Of a stretch of 64,000 nt of DNA, positions 26,159 through 36,361 are shown in pieces. Positions within the stretch are counted from its first letter, which is position 1; each line of letters starts with the position of its first letter. Below the pieces are notes generated by a model. It did no database searches and was not told the origin of the DNA. It saw only the letters and a list, made by a program, of their open reading frames with translations. Both the position numbers and the translations under genes were made by a program. Source of the stretch: Solibacillus faecavium (lineage in GTDB: Bacteria > Bacillota > Bacilli > Bacillales_A > Planococcaceae); assembly GCF_014836905.1 (NCBI RefSeq), contig NZ_JACSPZ010000001.1, positions 310,001-374,000 on the forward strand, written 5' to 3'.

Positions 26159-26467
26159 TTACACACTCATACGCATAATTTCTTGATAAGCTTCCACAGC
26201 TTTATTACGAACTTCAATTGTTGTGTTTAAAGTAACACTTGCTTTTTGCGCTGCAACCATTACTTCAAATAAATCAACATCTCCACCATTGATTAATTTT
26301 TGTGTCATTGTATCTGATGTTTTTTGATGTTCATTTACACTAGCAATCGCTTCTTTTAAAGTATTTGCAAATTGTTGCTGTGCATTTGCAGGTGTTATTT
26401 GATTCTGAACATTTAACTCATTCACAGATTGTGCGGGAGACATAAATGTTATTGGATTAATTGCCAT
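26159..26467 (-). CDS. fliE: Flagellar hook-basal body protein FliE
   Basis: FliE joins the MS-ring to the rod. The 102-residue protein has the conserved C-terminal half (VDLFEVMVAAQKASVTLNTTIEVRNKAVEAYQEIMRM region, of which VMVAAQKASVTLN is the hallmark) and a variable Gln/Asn-rich N-terminal part. Length matches the family. It follows flgB and flgC, whose products build the proximal rod, and precedes fliF, its membrane-ring partner. The gene begins with MAINPI after a clear intergenic site. Confidence 0.95.
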   Translation of the reverse strand: MAINPITFMSPAQSVNELNVQNQITPANAQQQFANTLKEAIASVNEHQKTSDTMTQKLINGGDVDLFEVMVAAQKASVTLNTTIEVRNKAVEAYQEIMRMSV

Positions 26468-26474
26468 TTAATAA

Positions 26475-26939
26475 TCATCCTTTCCCAATTTCTAGAGCTT
26501 TTGTTAACATATTTTTGTTTGCATTAAAAGCAGTAATATTCGCTTCATATGATCTGCTCGCAGAAATTAAATCAACCATCTCTCTTAATACGTCAACATT
26601 CGACATTTGTACATAGCCGTCATCATTTGCATCAGGATGTGCCGGATCATAAACTAGCTTAAATGGAGTCTCTGTATCATCTTTAATGGAGGAAACTTTC
26701 ACTCCACTCCCTACACCGCTTTTCACCGTTTTGCCCATCGCAGTATTCAAGAAACTGGAAAATTGACCTTCCTGTTCTTTTAAAGTAACGGATTTCTTAC
26801 GGTATGGCTCCCATTCTCCGTTCACTTGTTTCGCCCGGGTCGTATCAACATTTGCTATATTCGAAGAAATAACATCCATGCGCAAACGTTGTGTCGTTAA
26901 GGCAGAAGCTGTCGTATTCATACTATGAAAAATCGACAT
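26475..26939 (-). CDS. flgC: Flagellar proximal rod protein FlgC
   Basis: FlgC is a structural subunit of the proximal rod. The 154-residue protein has the N-terminal rod motif (ASALTTQRLRMDVISSNIANVDTT) and the C-terminal MSNVDVLREMVDLISASRSYEANITAFN shared by rod/hook axial proteins; both are intact. Length is close to the usual value. The start follows the flgB stop after two bases, and flgB-flgC-fliE form the promoter-proximal group of the operon. Confidence 0.96.
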   Translation of the reverse strand: MSIFHSMNTTASALTTQRLRMDVISSNIANVDTTRAKQVNGEWEPYRKKSVTLKEQEGQFSSFLNTAMGKTVKSGVGSGVKVSSIKDDTETPFKLVYDPAHPDANDDGYVQMSNVDVLREMVDLISASRSYEANITAFNANKNMLTKALEIGKG

Positions 26940-26941
26940 GA

Positions 26942-27331
26942 TTATCTCCCTCCTTTGACAACATTATTTAATGTTGAGAATTTACTGCTAATCCGGTCGA
27001 TAAGCGCATTGTAGTAAATTGTATTTTCCGCCAATTTTGCTTGTTCGGCATCCATATTCACTGCGTTACCATTTGGTCTACTACGGAAATTATTTGAGTA
27101 AACACCATTACCGCCAATTTCCATTTTAAAATCGTAATGTCTGGCATCTGTACGATAGGCCGAGATAGAATCTTTTTTCACATCATTGAAAACGTCTTTA
27201 AAGCTTACTTCTTTTGTTTTATAGTTCGGTGTATCAACATTTGCAATATTTTGGGAAATTGCTTTATTCTTTAATGTAGCATACGAAAGTCCATTTTCCA
27301 GGTTGCGTATAGTGCCACCAAATAAATCCAA
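26942..27331 (-). CDS. flgB: Flagellar proximal rod protein FlgB
   Basis: FlgB is the first gene of the flagellar/chemotaxis locus and encodes a proximal rod subunit. The chosen 129-residue product begins DLFGGTIRNLENGLSYAT after a TTG start at 27331. It has the rod motif KAISQNIANVDTPNYK and a C-terminal AENTIYYNALIDRISSKFS helix. An ATG six codons upstream (27349) has no ribosome site, whereas GAGGTG at 27337-27342 is well placed for the TTG. The shorter form also matches the B. subtilis N-terminus. Confidence 0.93.
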   Translation of the reverse strand: MDLFGGTIRNLENGLSYATLKNKAISQNIANVDTPNYKTKEVSFKDVFNDVKKDSISAYRTDARHYDFKMEIGGNGVYSNNFRSRPNGNAVNMDAEQAKLAENTIYYNALIDRISSKFSTLNNVVKGGR

Positions 27332-27434
27332 ATTGCTCACCTCATTCATTGTTTGCTAAATAATGTTCCTAAAAACTTAATAATACAATTGTAATTATAA
27401 TAATCCATAGTGTCTATTGACTTTTGTCCCTATT

Positions 27435-27462
27435 AGATAGGCTTATTTAACTATTTTTTGTA
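27435..27462 (-). promoter_or_regulatory. Possible sigma-D-like promoter of flgB operon
   Basis: The minus strand has GCCTATCT (six of eight matches to the sigma-D -10 GCCGATAT) with TACA 16 bases upstream (consensus TAAA). It would start about 100 bases before flgB, as expected if SigD feeds back on the operon. The match is weak and could be chance. Confidence 0.25.
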
Positions 27463-27582
27463 TTTTTATTTTTACTAAATTAGTATTTAAATCAATAAAA
27501 TTGAAATATTACAGAGTAACTTAATCCTTTTGCACCTAACATTTTATTATTATAATATAAAGTTACTACTTTTTAGTATATT

Positions 27583-27615
27583 AAGCACTTCATCACAAAT
27601 GAGTATTTAGTGCTT
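27583..27615 (-). other. Leader hairpin upstream of flgB
   Basis: A perfect 7-bp inverted repeat (AAGCACT/AGTGCTT) with a 19-base spacer lies in the predicted long 5' leader of the flagellar operon. No T-run follows. A role as a regulatory RNA structure or protein site is possible but not shown. Confidence 0.35.
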
Positions 27616-27647
27616 CATTTAAATTCAACCTAACATATCATACACTA

Positions 27648-27670
27648 AAACCCTGTGAAAGTCGGGTTTT
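27648..27670 (-). other. Hairpin at the predicted start of the flgB transcript
   Basis: AAAACCC and GGGTTTT flank a 10-base loop immediately downstream of the -10 hexamer of the flgB promoter. The 5' end of the transcript would lie in the first arm. It may stabilise the transcript or be an operator; this is inference. Confidence 0.35.
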
Positions 27671-27698
27671 ATTATAACAATTCATAATATTGTAACAA
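27671..27698 (-). promoter_or_regulatory. Sigma-A promoter for the flagellar/chemotaxis operon
   Basis: The minus strand reads TTGTTA, a 16-base spacer, and a perfect TATAAT. The start would be near 27664, about 330 bases before flgB. It is the best promoter in the 547-base region and lies downstream of the codY terminator. Confidence 0.6.
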
Positions 27699-27830
27699 AA
27701 CATTTGTCACATCATTTATAATTTATCATAGGTATAAATAATATTTATTTGATTTCTTATTCTAATTCATAACTATCATTACTTTTACATAATTAACCAT
27801 TATAGTTCTTTATAATTATTCGGCTAAAAT

Positions 27831-27876
27831 AAAAAAACAGACATAACAAGGAGAACCTCATTATGTCTGTAAATTT
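27831..27876 (-). terminator. Rho-independent terminator after codY
   Basis: A perfect 10-bp stem (ACAGACATAA/TTATGTCTGT) with a 14-base loop is followed on the minus strand by seven T residues. A T-run also occurs on the other side, so it could work in both directions. It begins just past the codY stop. Confidence 0.85.
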
Positions 27877-27878
27877 TT

Positions 27879-28658
27879 TTATTTCATTTTGATTTCAGCT
27901 AAAGCTGTTAAGAATTTATCATTTAAAACTTTAATATATGTTCCCTTCATCCCTAAAGAGCGTGATTCAATAACACCCGCGGATTCAAGTTTACGTAATG
28001 CGTTAACGATAACCGAGCGAGTAATTCCTACACGGTCAGCAATTTTAGAAGCTACTAGCAAACCTTCATTACCGTCTAGCTCTTCAAAAATATGCTCAAT
28101 CGCTTCAAGTTCCGAATAAGATAACGAGTTAATCGCCATTTGAACAACAGCCTTCGAACGTGCTTCCTCTTCAATCTCTTCCGACTTTTCACGCAAGATT
28201 TCCATACCAACAACAGTTGCCCCATATTCAGCAAGTATTAAATCATCATCTTCAAATTGATCACTTATGCGCGCTAAAATTAACGTTCCTAAACGATCAC
28301 CGCCACCAATAATAGGAACAATAGTAGTTAAACCGTTTGAAAACAGATCTTTGTTTTCAACAGGGAATGCTGTATGTTCATTGTTAACATCCAAGTTAGG
28401 AGATGTTTCAGTAATATTGAATAGGTTTTGTGTATATGCTTCCGGGAATTGACGCACTTCAAACATTTTTTTCATACGCTCATTCTCGATTTGCTGGTGA
28501 ATTGAAATACCCAACAATTTCCCTTTTCGGCTTACGATAAATACGTTACTTTCGATTATATCACCTAAAGTGTTGGCCATTTCTTTAAAGTTAACTGGTT
28601 TCCCAGCGGATGCTTGTAACATTGAGTTGATTTTTCGTGTTTTTGTTAATAAATTCAT
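27879..28658 (-). CDS. codY: GTP-sensing global transcription repressor CodY
   Basis: CodY senses GTP and branched-chain amino acids and represses nutrient-stress genes, including motility and amino-acid metabolism in Bacillus. The 259-residue protein has an N-terminal GAF domain ([15 protein letters not shown] start, [17 protein letters not shown]) and a C-terminal winged helix-turn-helix ([21 protein letters not shown]). Length is exactly that of the family. It follows hslVU and directly precedes the flagellar locus, as in B. subtilis. A terminator ends the gene. Confidence 0.98.
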   Translation of the reverse strand: MNLLTKTRKINSMLQASAGKPVNFKEMANTLGDIIESNVFIVSRKGKLLGISIHQQIENERMKKMFEVRQFPEAYTQNLFNITETSPNLDVNNEHTAFPVENKDLFSNGLTTIVPIIGGGDRLGTLILARISDQFEDDDLILAEYGATVVGMEILREKSEEIEEEARSKAVVQMAINSLSYSELEAIEHIFEELDGNEGLLVASKIADRVGITRSVIVNALRKLESAGVIESRSLGMKGTYIKVLNDKFLTALAEIKMK

Positions 28659-28742
28659 TTCTATTTCCTCCTACAGGACTTGTTTAATTCACTTAATATT
28701 CTAAAGGTTTTTACAATTTAAAGATACTATTTCAACTTATTA

Positions 28743-30134
28743 TTACAGAATAAATTGCGATAAATCTTTATTTTTTACTATATTCGACAATTTTTGATCG
28801 ACATAATTCGGGGTAATGTCGATATGTGCCGGTGCAATTTCAGAAGCTTCATAAGATAACTCTTCAAGTAAACGTTCCAAAATTGTGTGAAGTCGACGGG
28901 CACCAATATTGTCTGTTTCCTGATTTACTTCTGTAGCAATTTCTGCAATACGTTCAATTGCTTCTTTTGTAAATTCAAGAGTAACGCCTTCTGTTTCAAG
29001 TAACGCTTTATATTGTAAAATTAACGATTGATCCGGCTCCTGTAATATGCGCACAAAATCATCCTTCGTTAATTTTTCAAGTTCTACACGAATCGGGAAT
29101 CGCCCTTGCAGTTCCGGGATTAAATCACTCGGCTTAGATATATGGAAAGCACCTGCTGCGATAAAAAGCATATAATCGGTTCTAACAGTTCCATATTTCG
29201 TATTTACGGTCGAACCCTCTACAATTGGTAATATATCTCGCTGCACCCCTTCACGGGATACTTCAGCAGATGAAGAACCTTTACTCGCAATTTTGTCAAT
29301 TTCATCAATAAAAATAATACCTGACTGTTCCGCACGGTGAATTGCTTCACTGGATAAAGCATCTGTATCGATTAGTTTATTGGCTTCTTCCTGAACTAAA
29401 ATGCGTCGCGCATCCTTTACTTGGACTTTGCGTTTTTTTGTTTTTTTCGGCATTAAATTAGACAGCATATCTTGCATACCGTTTGCATTATCCATATTCA
29501 TCCCCGGCATTGCATCAAAAAGTGATGGTGCACTTTCCGTTACTTCAATCGTAACCCACTGTTCTTCTAATTTTCCGTCTTTTAAATCCTGAGCAATTTG
29601 CGCACGTCGCGTACGAATTTCTGGCTCTTCCTGCTGAGCTGTATCTTCTTGGGCAGTATCTTTTTGACCAAACAGCATTTCAAATGGATTTTGCGTAAGC
29701 TTTTCTTTTACTTTTGTAGGGACTAATAGTTTTATTAGTACATCATTCGCGTTACGCTCAGCTTGTTCCTTAACCGCTTCAACCATCTCGTCTTTCACAA
29801 GACGACGGGACGCTTCCACTAGGTCACGTACCATTGATTCGACATCACGACCCACATATCCGACTTCTGTAAACTTCGTTGCCTCCACTTTAATAAATGG
29901 AGCATTCGTTAGTTTAGCGATTCTACGTGCAATTTCTGTCTTCCCTACACCAGTAGGTCCAATCATTAATATATTTTTCGGAATTACTTCAGTTTTTAGT
30001 TCTTCACTTAGCAGTGAACGGCGATAACGGTTGCGCAATGCAATCGCAACAGCACGCTTGGCAGTTTCCTGACCAACAATATGTCGGTTCAAATGTTCCG
30101 TAATCTGTCTTGGTGTTAAATTGATCGAAGTCAT
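28743..30134 (-). CDS. hslU: HslU (ClpY) ATPase subunit of the HslUV protease
   Basis: HslU is the AAA+ unfoldase that feeds proteins to the HslV peptidase. The 463-residue protein has Walker A GPTGVGKT (Lys65), the family I-domain (about residues 110-240, acidic and variable), Walker [12 protein letters not shown], and the sensor-2 arginine in [10 protein letters not shown]. The C-terminal LSQFIL tail that activates HslV is intact. Its ATG shares one base with the hslV stop (TAATG), so the two partners are translationally coupled. Confidence 0.98.
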   Translation of the reverse strand: MTSINLTPRQITEHLNRHIVGQETAKRAVAIALRNRYRRSLLSEELKTEVIPKNILMIGPTGVGKTEIARRIAKLTNAPFIKVEATKFTEVGYVGRDVESMVRDLVEASRRLVKDEMVEAVKEQAERNANDVLIKLLVPTKVKEKLTQNPFEMLFGQKDTAQEDTAQQEEPEIRTRRAQIAQDLKDGKLEEQWVTIEVTESAPSLFDAMPGMNMDNANGMQDMLSNLMPKKTKKRKVQVKDARRILVQEEANKLIDTDALSSEAIHRAEQSGIIFIDEIDKIASKGSSSAEVSREGVQRDILPIVEGSTVNTKYGTVRTDYMLFIAAGAFHISKPSDLIPELQGRFPIRVELEKLTKDDFVRILQEPDQSLILQYKALLETEGVTLEFTKEAIERIAEIATEVNQETDNIGARRLHTILERLLEELSYEASEIAPAHIDITPNYVDQKLSNIVKNKDLSQFIL

Positions 30135-30676
30135 TATAATACCTCCACGATTATATTATGGTTTGTAAACACACAAATATCCGCAGCAGTCGTTAATGCA
30201 GCCTCTGCGATTTCCTTTGCCGTCAAATGATCTGCAGCATGTTTCTTTAATGCACGACCAGCAGATAATGCGTAATTTCCACCTGAACCGATTGCTAAAA
30301 TACCATCATCCGGTTCAATTACTTCACCTGTGCCTGATACAAGCAGCAATGTTGATTTATCCATTACGAGTAGCATAGCCTCTAGCTGTCGCAGCATTTT
30401 ATCTCCACGCCATTGTTTCGCTACTTCGACTGCAGCCCTTTGTAGATTGCCATTATATTCATTGAGCTTTGCCTCAAACATTTCAAATAATGTAAATGCA
30501 TCTGCAACAGAACCTGCAAATCCCGCTAACACTTTCCCATTAAACAGACGTCTGACCTTACGTGCCGTATGCTTCATTACAACAGCATTTCCTAGTGTTA
30601 CTTGACCATCCCCGGCCATTGCACATTCACCTTTATGATGAACGGCGAATATCGTTGTCGCATGAATTTGACCCAT
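30134..30676 (-). CDS. hslV: HslV (ClpQ) peptidase subunit of the HslUV protease
   Basis: HslV is the proteasome-like threonine peptidase of the HslUV complex. The 180-residue protein starts [14 protein letters not shown]. By alignment with known HslV, processing would expose Thr7 as the catalytic N-terminus. It differs from B. subtilis, where the experimentally described nucleophile is an N-terminal serine at position 2, because position 2 here is Gly. Conserved [18 protein letters not shown] and [19 protein letters not shown] are present. It starts 19 bases after xerC ends. Confidence 0.97.
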   Translation of the reverse strand: MGQIHATTIFAVHHKGECAMAGDGQVTLGNAVVMKHTARKVRRLFNGKVLAGFAGSVADAFTLFEMFEAKLNEYNGNLQRAAVEVAKQWRGDKMLRQLEAMLLVMDKSTLLLVSGTGEVIEPDDGILAIGSGGNYALSAGRALKKHAADHLTAKEIAEAALTTAADICVFTNHNIIVEVL

Positions 30677-30695
30677 ATTTCATTTCCCCCTTAAC

Positions 30696-31595
30696 TTATG
30701 CTCTCGGATGACTTTTCATATATGTCTTTCTTAAAGCTTCTTTCGTTACATGAGTATAAATCTGAGTTGAAGATAAATTCGCGTGCCCTAGTAATTCCTG
30801 AACTGTACGCATATCCGCTCCATTATTCAATAGATGCGTAGCAAAGGTGTGGCGCAGCATATGTGGATAAATTTTAGTGTGCATACTTGCATTATCGATC
30901 ATCTCACTTAATATATAACGCACACCGCGGGTAGTAAGTTCGCCACCTCGCATATTGACAAAGACTTTTTGATGGTTTTCTTTTTTCATTAAAGATGGAC
31001 GGACCTGCTCTATATAACGAGTAAGTGCCTCATGCGCATACTGTCCAAACGGGATAATTCGCTCTTTACGCCCTTTTCCCATGACACGGACAATACTGTA
31101 ATGAAAATCGATGTCTGCAATTTCTAAACTTACACATTCACTTACACGCATGCCGGTAGCATATAGAATCTCCAACAATGCAATATTGCGAATTTGGATT
31201 GGCTCATTGCCTTCATTTTTTTCGAATAGTTGTTTCAATTCTTCCTCATAAAAAAAGCTCGGTAATCGCTCTTCCTTTTTCGGATGATAAAGTGAACGAA
31301 ACGGAGCATCATCAATATTCAGTTCTCGATTTAAAAACCGAAAAAAAGAACGGATAGATGAGATTTTCCTTGAGATGGAAGTTCTTGCTTTTTGTTCATC
31401 ATAAAGCTTTGTTACATACAAACGTGCATGGATATATTCAACTTCTGTAATTTTTTGTACACCTTCAGAATGTAAAAACGCAAAAAATTCATGTAAATCA
31501 GATTGATATTCTCGAACGGTATGTAGAGAAAAGTTCTTTTCCAACTGTACATATCGAATAAATTGTTCTAAATGATTTTGCAATGATACATCCAT
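30696..31595 (-). CDS. xerC: Site-specific tyrosine recombinase XerC (CodV)
   Basis: XerC acts with XerD at dif to resolve chromosome dimers. The 299-residue protein has an N-terminal SAM-like core-binding domain and a catalytic domain. The full active site is visible: Arg150 (ATGMR), Lys174 (GKGRK), His245 and Arg248 (HMLRHT), His271 (LGHANLSSTQIY) and nucleophile Tyr280. The open frame extends to 31643, but the ATG at 31595 has a GGGGG site about 8 bases upstream. It belongs to the codV-clpQ-clpY-codY unit of Bacillus, so it is a housekeeping enzyme and not a mobile-element integrase. Confidence 0.97.
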   Translation of the reverse strand: MDVSLQNHLEQFIRYVQLEKNFSLHTVREYQSDLHEFFAFLHSEGVQKITEVEYIHARLYVTKLYDEQKARTSISRKISSIRSFFRFLNRELNIDDAPFRSLYHPKKEERLPSFFYEEELKQLFEKNEGNEPIQIRNIALLEILYATGMRVSECVSLEIADIDFHYSIVRVMGKGRKERIIPFGQYAHEALTRYIEQVRPSLMKKENHQKVFVNMRGGELTTRGVRYILSEMIDNASMHTKIYPHMLRHTFATHLLNNGADMRTVQELLGHANLSSTQIYTHVTKEALRKTYMKSHPRA

Positions 31596-31815
31596 CCTGT
31601 ATACCCCCATTTCATACAAAAGAAAAATGATGTGTATGGACACTTAATATTTCCTAAAAAAACATACATATTGACACTATACCTATCATGATAACTTTTC
31701 AAGTAAAATATGCTAGAATTATTCGTTTTTCTTGTATTTATTCAGCTAATCTAATAATTATCACGATATTTTTTCTATTTTATCCATTATTTCACGGAAA
31801 TTATTGTATAAATGT

Positions 31816-31852
31816 AAAAGCCCTTAAAGTATATCAGTCTTTAAGGGCTTTT
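31816..31852 (-). terminator. Rho-independent terminator after trmFO
   Basis: A perfect 14-bp stem (AAAAGCCCTTAAAG with CTTTAAGGGCTTTT) and 9-base loop lie 5 bases past the trmFO stop; the stem itself supplies the T-run. It separates dprA-topA-trmFO from xerC-hslVU-codY. The following 220 bases up to xerC are AT-rich and hold no clear promoter. Confidence 0.9.
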
Positions 31853-31857
31853 CGCAA

Positions 31858-33171
31858 TTAAATTACTTGAGTATTAATAAAATTCTGAATTGATTCCAAT
31901 GCGCGATTTGCATGTCGCTCTGCACGCTCCGGCTTTGATTTAATGCGTTCGCCAAGTTCTGGGAAAATCCCGAAGTTAACGTTCATCGGCTGGAAGTTTT
32001 TCGCGTCTGTATGTGTAATGTAACGAGCCATCGCACCTAACGCTGTTTCGTGCGGGAAGTACAGCAACTCTTGACCTAGCGCCATGCGAGCGGCGTTGAT
32101 TCCCGCTATTAACCCACTACCTGCAGATTCCACATAACCTTCAACTCCAGTCATTTGACCAGCAAAGAATAGGTTTGGACGTGCTTTTAACTGATACGTC
32201 TGTGTTAACACTTTCGGTGAGTTGATAAATGTATTGCGGTGCATTACCCCGTATCTTACAATTTCCAAATTCTCTAAACCTGGAATCATTGAGAAGACAC
32301 GCTTTTGTTCAGGCCATTTTAAATGCGTTTGGAAACCTACCAGATTATAAAGTGTTCCTGCTGCATCATCCTGACGCAATTGAACAACCGCATATGGACG
32401 TTTATTTGTTTTAGGATCCTCTAAACCTACTGGCTTCATTGGACCGAATGTCATTGTTTTTTCACCACGAGCAGCCATTACTTCAATTGGCATACAGCCT
32501 TCGAAATACTTTTCTTTTTCGAATTCCTTTAGTGGTGCACATTCTGCAGTAATTAATGCTTCACGGAATGCGTTGAACTCTTCTTTCGTCATTGGACAAT
32601 TCAAATATGCCGCTTCACCTTTGTCGTAGCGTGATTTTAAGTATACTTTGTCCATGTCGATTGAATCTTTTTCGATAATAGGTGCAGCTGCATCATAGAA
32701 GTATAAATACTCTTCCCCAGTCAGCCCTTGAATTTGTTTTGCTAATGCTTCGGATGTTAATGGTCCTGTCGCAATAACAGTAATTCCTTCAGGGATTTCA
32801 GTTACTTCTTCATTAATAACCTCAATTAACGGATGGTTTTTCACTTTATCTGTTACATGCCCCGCAAACTCATGACGGTCTACAGCCAAGGCTCCACCTG
32901 CAGGTACTGAGCTATTGTCTGCTGCTGCAATAATAACAGAATCCAATTTGCGCATTTCTTCTTTGATTACACCAACAGCATTTGTTAAGCCATTTGCACG
33001 TAAAGAGTTGGAACATACAAGTTCAGCGAATTTATCAGTGTGATGTGCAGGAGTTTGCTTTACAGGGCGCATTTCATATAAACGTACGTTCACGCCACGC
33101 TTTGCAATTTGCCATGCTGCTTCAGAACCGGCTAAACCAGCACCAATTACATTTACTATTTGTTGTGTCAT
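31858..33171 (-). CDS. trmFO: Folate/FAD-dependent tRNA (uracil-54) methyltransferase TrmFO
   Basis: TrmFO methylates U54 in the T-loop of tRNA using methylenetetrahydrofolate and FAD. The 437-residue protein has the N-terminal dinucleotide-binding motif [12 protein letters not shown], the CSNSLRAN block, and the conserved cysteine-containing [14 protein letters not shown] segment. [20 protein letters not shown] occurs near residue 345. Length is normal. It lies 18 bases after topA, as in B. subtilis (where it is also called gid), and ends at a strong terminator. Confidence 0.97.
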   Translation of the reverse strand: MTQQIVNVIGAGLAGSEAAWQIAKRGVNVRLYEMRPVKQTPAHHTDKFAELVCSNSLRANGLTNAVGVIKEEMRKLDSVIIAAADNSSVPAGGALAVDRHEFAGHVTDKVKNHPLIEVINEEVTEIPEGITVIATGPLTSEALAKQIQGLTGEEYLYFYDAAAPIIEKDSIDMDKVYLKSRYDKGEAAYLNCPMTKEEFNAFREALITAECAPLKEFEKEKYFEGCMPIEVMAARGEKTMTFGPMKPVGLEDPKTNKRPYAVVQLRQDDAAGTLYNLVGFQTHLKWPEQKRVFSMIPGLENLEIVRYGVMHRNTFINSPKVLTQTYQLKARPNLFFAGQMTGVEGYVESAGSGLIAGINAARMALGQELLYFPHETALGAMARYITHTDAKNFQPMNVNFGIFPELGERIKSKPERAERHANRALESIQNFINTQVI

Positions 33172-33189
33172 TTTTGTTACCTCTTCATT

Positions 33190-35274
33190 TTATTGTGATG
33201 GTGTTTCTTCATAATCACATTCACTGTTTGTACATTGAATTTGAACACCTTTTTTCAATTTCTTCTCTACTAATAATGAACTACACTTCGGACAAGGTCT
33301 ACTAATTGGCTTATCCCATGAAACAAAATCACAATCCGGATAGCGATTGCAACCGTAGAAAATCCGCTTCGTTTTGGATTTACGCTCAACAATTTCACCA
33401 TCGTCACATGTTGGACATTTAACATCGATCGGTTTGACTATCGCTTTTGTGTTACGGCAATCAGGGAAGTTGGAACAAGCCATAAATTTCCCGTAACGTC
33501 CAAGTTTAAATACCATTGGATTACCGCATTTTTCACAGTCTTCTCCTGCAGGCTCATCTTTTATTTCGATTTTTTCCATCACTTCATCCGCATGTTTAAC
33601 ACGTGGTTCAAAATCTTTATAAAATTCATCGATTACATTTACCCATTTTGTAATGCCTTCTTCGATTTCATCCAGATTCTGTTCCATTTGTGCAGTGAAT
33701 TCGATATTAATGATTTCCGGGAAAAACTCCAGTGTTGCCTGGTGGACAATTTCACCAAGCTCTGTAGGTACGAAACGTTTTGCATCCAGTTGAACATAGC
33801 CACGTTTTTGAATGGTATCCAATGTCGGTGCATATGTTGATGGTCGACCTATACCTAGCTCCTCTAACGATTTCACAAGACGCGCCTCCGAATAGCGTGG
33901 TGGTGGTTGTGTGAAATGTTGCTTTGGCTCGATTTCAAGTGACTTAACTTTATCGCCAACCTTCATTTCAGGCAGGAGTTTGTTCGTTTCTTCGGTTTGA
34001 TCATCTGTACCTTCGATATAAAGTTTCATGAATCCCGCAAACTTTACTTGAGAACCATTTGCACGGAATAATACATCGTTATTCTGAAGGTCTACTGTTA
34101 CCGTATCCAGGACTGCCGGCGCCATTTGACTAGCGATAAAGCGTTCCCAAATTAAACGGTACAGACGAAGCTGGTCACGGCTTAAAATCGTTTTTAGTTC
34201 TTCCGGCGTACGCATCGCACTCGTTGGTCGAATTGCTTCATGGGCATCTTGTGCATTCGCTTTTGATTTCACTTGTTTTTGCTCTAACGCGATGAAGTCT
34301 TTGCCGTACTTTGTTTCGATATACGATATAGCTTCCGATTTTGCAGTTTCCGAAATTCGGGTTGAGTCTGTACGCATATACGTAATTAAGCCGACTGCGC
34401 CTTCTTTTTTGCTTAGCTCAATACCTTCATAAAGCTGTTGGGCAAGCATCATTGTTTTTTTCGCACGGAAGTTTAATTTACGCGCGGCTTCTTGTTGTAG
34501 TGAGGATGTAGTGAAGGCTGGTGATGCATTACGCTTACGCTCTTTCTTTACAACATTCATAACTTCGAAGTCAGAGCCTTTTACACGTTTTAAAACATCC
34601 TTAACTTGGGCTTCATTTGTTAGCTTAATTTTTTCTTTGCCGTCTCCGTAGTAGAAAGCATCAAATTGCTTTTTACTTTTCTCGAAGCTCGCATCAATAG
34701 ACCAATATTCTTCTGGTATAAAGCTTTTAATTTCATTTTCCCGATCGATAATTAGACGCAATGAAACCGATTGCACACGACCTGCAGACAAGCCTTTTTT
34801 CACTTTTTTCCATAGAATCGGACTAATATTATAACCTACTAGACGGTCTAGAATACGACGTGCTTGTTGTGCATCCACTAGATCCATATTAATCGGACGT
34901 GGGTGTTTGAAGCTTTCTAATATGGCTTCTTTCGTGATTTCATTAAATACGACACGGCAATCTGATTGAATATCAACATTCAATGCTGTTGCTAAGTGCC
35001 AGGCAATTGCTTCCCCTTCACGGTCTGGATCGGCTGCGAGATAAATCTTTTTTACTTTTTTTGCTGCCGATTTCAGATCCTGGAGTACCGGACCTTTTCC
35101 TCGAATCGTAATATATTTTGGTTCATAATTATTTTCGGTATCAATTCCCATTTGACTACGTGGTAAATCACGTACATGTCCAATTGAAGCTTTTACTTTA
35201 TATTTTTTTCCTAAGTAGCGTTCAATTGTTTTTGCCTTTGCAGGTGATTCAACAATTACTAAATAATCTGCCAT
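33190..35274 (-). CDS. topA: DNA topoisomerase I (type IA)
   Basis: TopA relaxes negative supercoils by cutting one strand. The 694-residue protein has the Toprim domain ([22 protein letters not shown] and [15 protein letters not shown]) and catalytic Tyr299 in [14 protein letters not shown]. Three C-terminal zinc ribbons have paired CxxC motifs: around 580 (CEKC...CSNFPDC), 615 (CPTC...CNRYPDC) and 660 (CPKC...CTNSEC). Length is typical for Bacillales. It is followed closely by trmFO and preceded by a gap with promoter-like sequence. Confidence 0.98.
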   Translation of the reverse strand: MADYLVIVESPAKAKTIERYLGKKYKVKASIGHVRDLPRSQMGIDTENNYEPKYITIRGKGPVLQDLKSAAKKVKKIYLAADPDREGEAIAWHLATALNVDIQSDCRVVFNEITKEAILESFKHPRPINMDLVDAQQARRILDRLVGYNISPILWKKVKKGLSAGRVQSVSLRLIIDRENEIKSFIPEEYWSIDASFEKSKKQFDAFYYGDGKEKIKLTNEAQVKDVLKRVKGSDFEVMNVVKKERKRNASPAFTTSSLQQEAARKLNFRAKKTMMLAQQLYEGIELSKKEGAVGLITYMRTDSTRISETAKSEAISYIETKYGKDFIALEQKQVKSKANAQDAHEAIRPTSAMRTPEELKTILSRDQLRLYRLIWERFIASQMAPAVLDTVTVDLQNNDVLFRANGSQVKFAGFMKLYIEGTDDQTEETNKLLPEMKVGDKVKSLEIEPKQHFTQPPPRYSEARLVKSLEELGIGRPSTYAPTLDTIQKRGYVQLDAKRFVPTELGEIVHQATLEFFPEIINIEFTAQMEQNLDEIEEGITKWVNVIDEFYKDFEPRVKHADEVMEKIEIKDEPAGEDCEKCGNPMVFKLGRYGKFMACSNFPDCRNTKAIVKPIDVKCPTCDDGEIVERKSKTKRIFYGCNRYPDCDFVSWDKPISRPCPKCSSLLVEKKLKKGVQIQCTNSECDYEETPSQ

Positions 35275-35306
35275 CTGTTTTCCTCCTTATAGAGGTATTG
35301 TTATTT

Positions 35307-35335
35307 TCTTAAATTCAATCATATGAATTTGTCAA
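35307..35335 (-). promoter_or_regulatory. Possible topA promoter
   Basis: The minus strand has a perfect TTGACA (35335-35330), a 17-base spacer and a weaker -10 TTAAGA. The start would be near 35300, about 26 bases before topA. A second candidate, TTGCAT-17-TACATT, lies about 50 bases upstream of it. Confidence 0.4.
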
Positions 35336-35398
35336 TGTTTTTCAAAGCTTTTCCTGTTGCAAAATGTATAACAGATTGGCTAATAATGCAACTTTTTT

Positions 35399-36292
35399 TC
35401 AACGATATTTTGAAAACATTTGTAATTCCTGAAGGATTTGAAAGCCATTCCATACTGGAATTGCCCCTTCTTTTATTAATTTATTTGTACCTCGCGACTG
35501 CTCACTGAATATATTTCCAGGCACCGCAAACACTTCTTTTCCTTGTTCAAGTGCAAGCTCTGTAGTAATTAAAGTACCGCTTTTAAGTGCAGCTTCTGTA
35601 ACGATAAGCGCTTCACTTAGACCGCTAATAATTCGGTTGCGTGCGGGGAAATGCCATTTTTGCACTCCTACATAAGGAGGGTATTCTGTTACTAATAAAT
35701 GTTCGCTTGCCATATGCTTGCTTAATTCTATATTTTCTTTCGGATAATGATGGAACAACCCATGTCCCAATACACCGATTGTCTTTCCACCATAACCAAT
35801 TGTTGCCTCATGTGCAAGTCGGTCTGCTCCTTTAGCAAGACCGCTGACTATGATGAATTGTTCATCGATTAGTGGAGGAATCAGCATTTTCAATACTTCC
35901 TCACTATAGCTAGTTGCTCCTCTGGAACCAATGACCGCAATTATTTTTGATTTATTTAATAATTGTATATCCCCTTTTGCATAAAGCACTGATGGCGCAT
36001 CGTAAAGTTGTTTCAATCGTTCCGGATAAAATTGACTTGTATAGGGGATGGCGTGAATATTTTCTTGCTCATAATAACTTGTTATTGATTTTGGCAATAG
36101 TTCTTTATAATGACGTAGAAGCTGTATGGCTTTTTCTTCTTTAATTTTTAAATGCAACGCTAAAATTTTTGGTGAAACATGTAACATTTTGTCGAAATCT
36201 TCTAAAATAGTCATCAATTTTTGGAATTTTTGCCATGATAGAGGGAGGATATAGTGTAGTTTCAATAATTGTTCATTTAAGTGATTCATCAT
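35399..36292 (-). CDS. dprA: DNA processing protein DprA (Smf)
   Basis: DprA loads RecA on incoming single-stranded DNA during natural transformation. The 297-residue protein has an N-terminal helical region and a Rossmann-like core: IAVIGSRGATSYSEEV, IIVSGLAKGADRLAHE, GKTIGVLGHGL, and FPARNRIISGLSEALIVTEA. The C-terminal winged-helix extension found in some DprA proteins is absent, as in B. subtilis Smf. An AAAGGAG site precedes two adjacent ATG codons. No terminator follows, so read-through into topA is possible. Confidence 0.96.
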   Translation of the reverse strand: MMNHLNEQLLKLHYILPLSWQKFQKLMTILEDFDKMLHVSPKILALHLKIKEEKAIQLLRHYKELLPKSITSYYEQENIHAIPYTSQFYPERLKQLYDAPSVLYAKGDIQLLNKSKIIAVIGSRGATSYSEEVLKMLIPPLIDEQFIIVSGLAKGADRLAHEATIGYGGKTIGVLGHGLFHHYPKENIELSKHMASEHLLVTEYPPYVGVQKWHFPARNRIISGLSEALIVTEAALKSGTLITTELALEQGKEVFAVPGNIFSEQSRGTNKLIKEGAIPVWNGFQILQELQMFSKYR

Positions 36293-36361
36293 TTCAACAC
36301 TCCTTTTATAATAGAAGAAATTAAAATGACCGCTTTTATAAATAGTGAGGTAGACATACGA

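Larger units (their letters stand above)
27332..27878. other. 547-base intergenic region before flgB (flagellar operon control region)
   Basis: No gene is visible here. The strand-specific contents are the codY terminator (27831-27876), a sigma-A promoter (27671-27698), two hairpins in the leader, and a weak sigma-D-like site near the flgB end. The rest is AT-rich with no further recognisable motif. The leader between the proposed sigma-A start and flgB would be about 330 bases long. Confidence 0.6.

Noticed and set aside
27340-27836. A CodY box in the flagellar operon control region
   Set aside because: CodY represses this operon in B. subtilis, so I looked for one, but found no 15-base match close to the consensus.
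30696-31595. The tyrosine recombinase as an integrase of a mobile element
   Set aside because: It has the size, active site and gene neighbours of housekeeping XerC (CodV), with no attachment sites or phage genes nearby.
35340-35400. Plus-strand terminator-like sequence between topA and dprA
   Set aside because: GTTGCA and TGCAAC are far apart and the T-run faces the plus strand, where there is no gene. It more likely overlaps topA promoter sequence.
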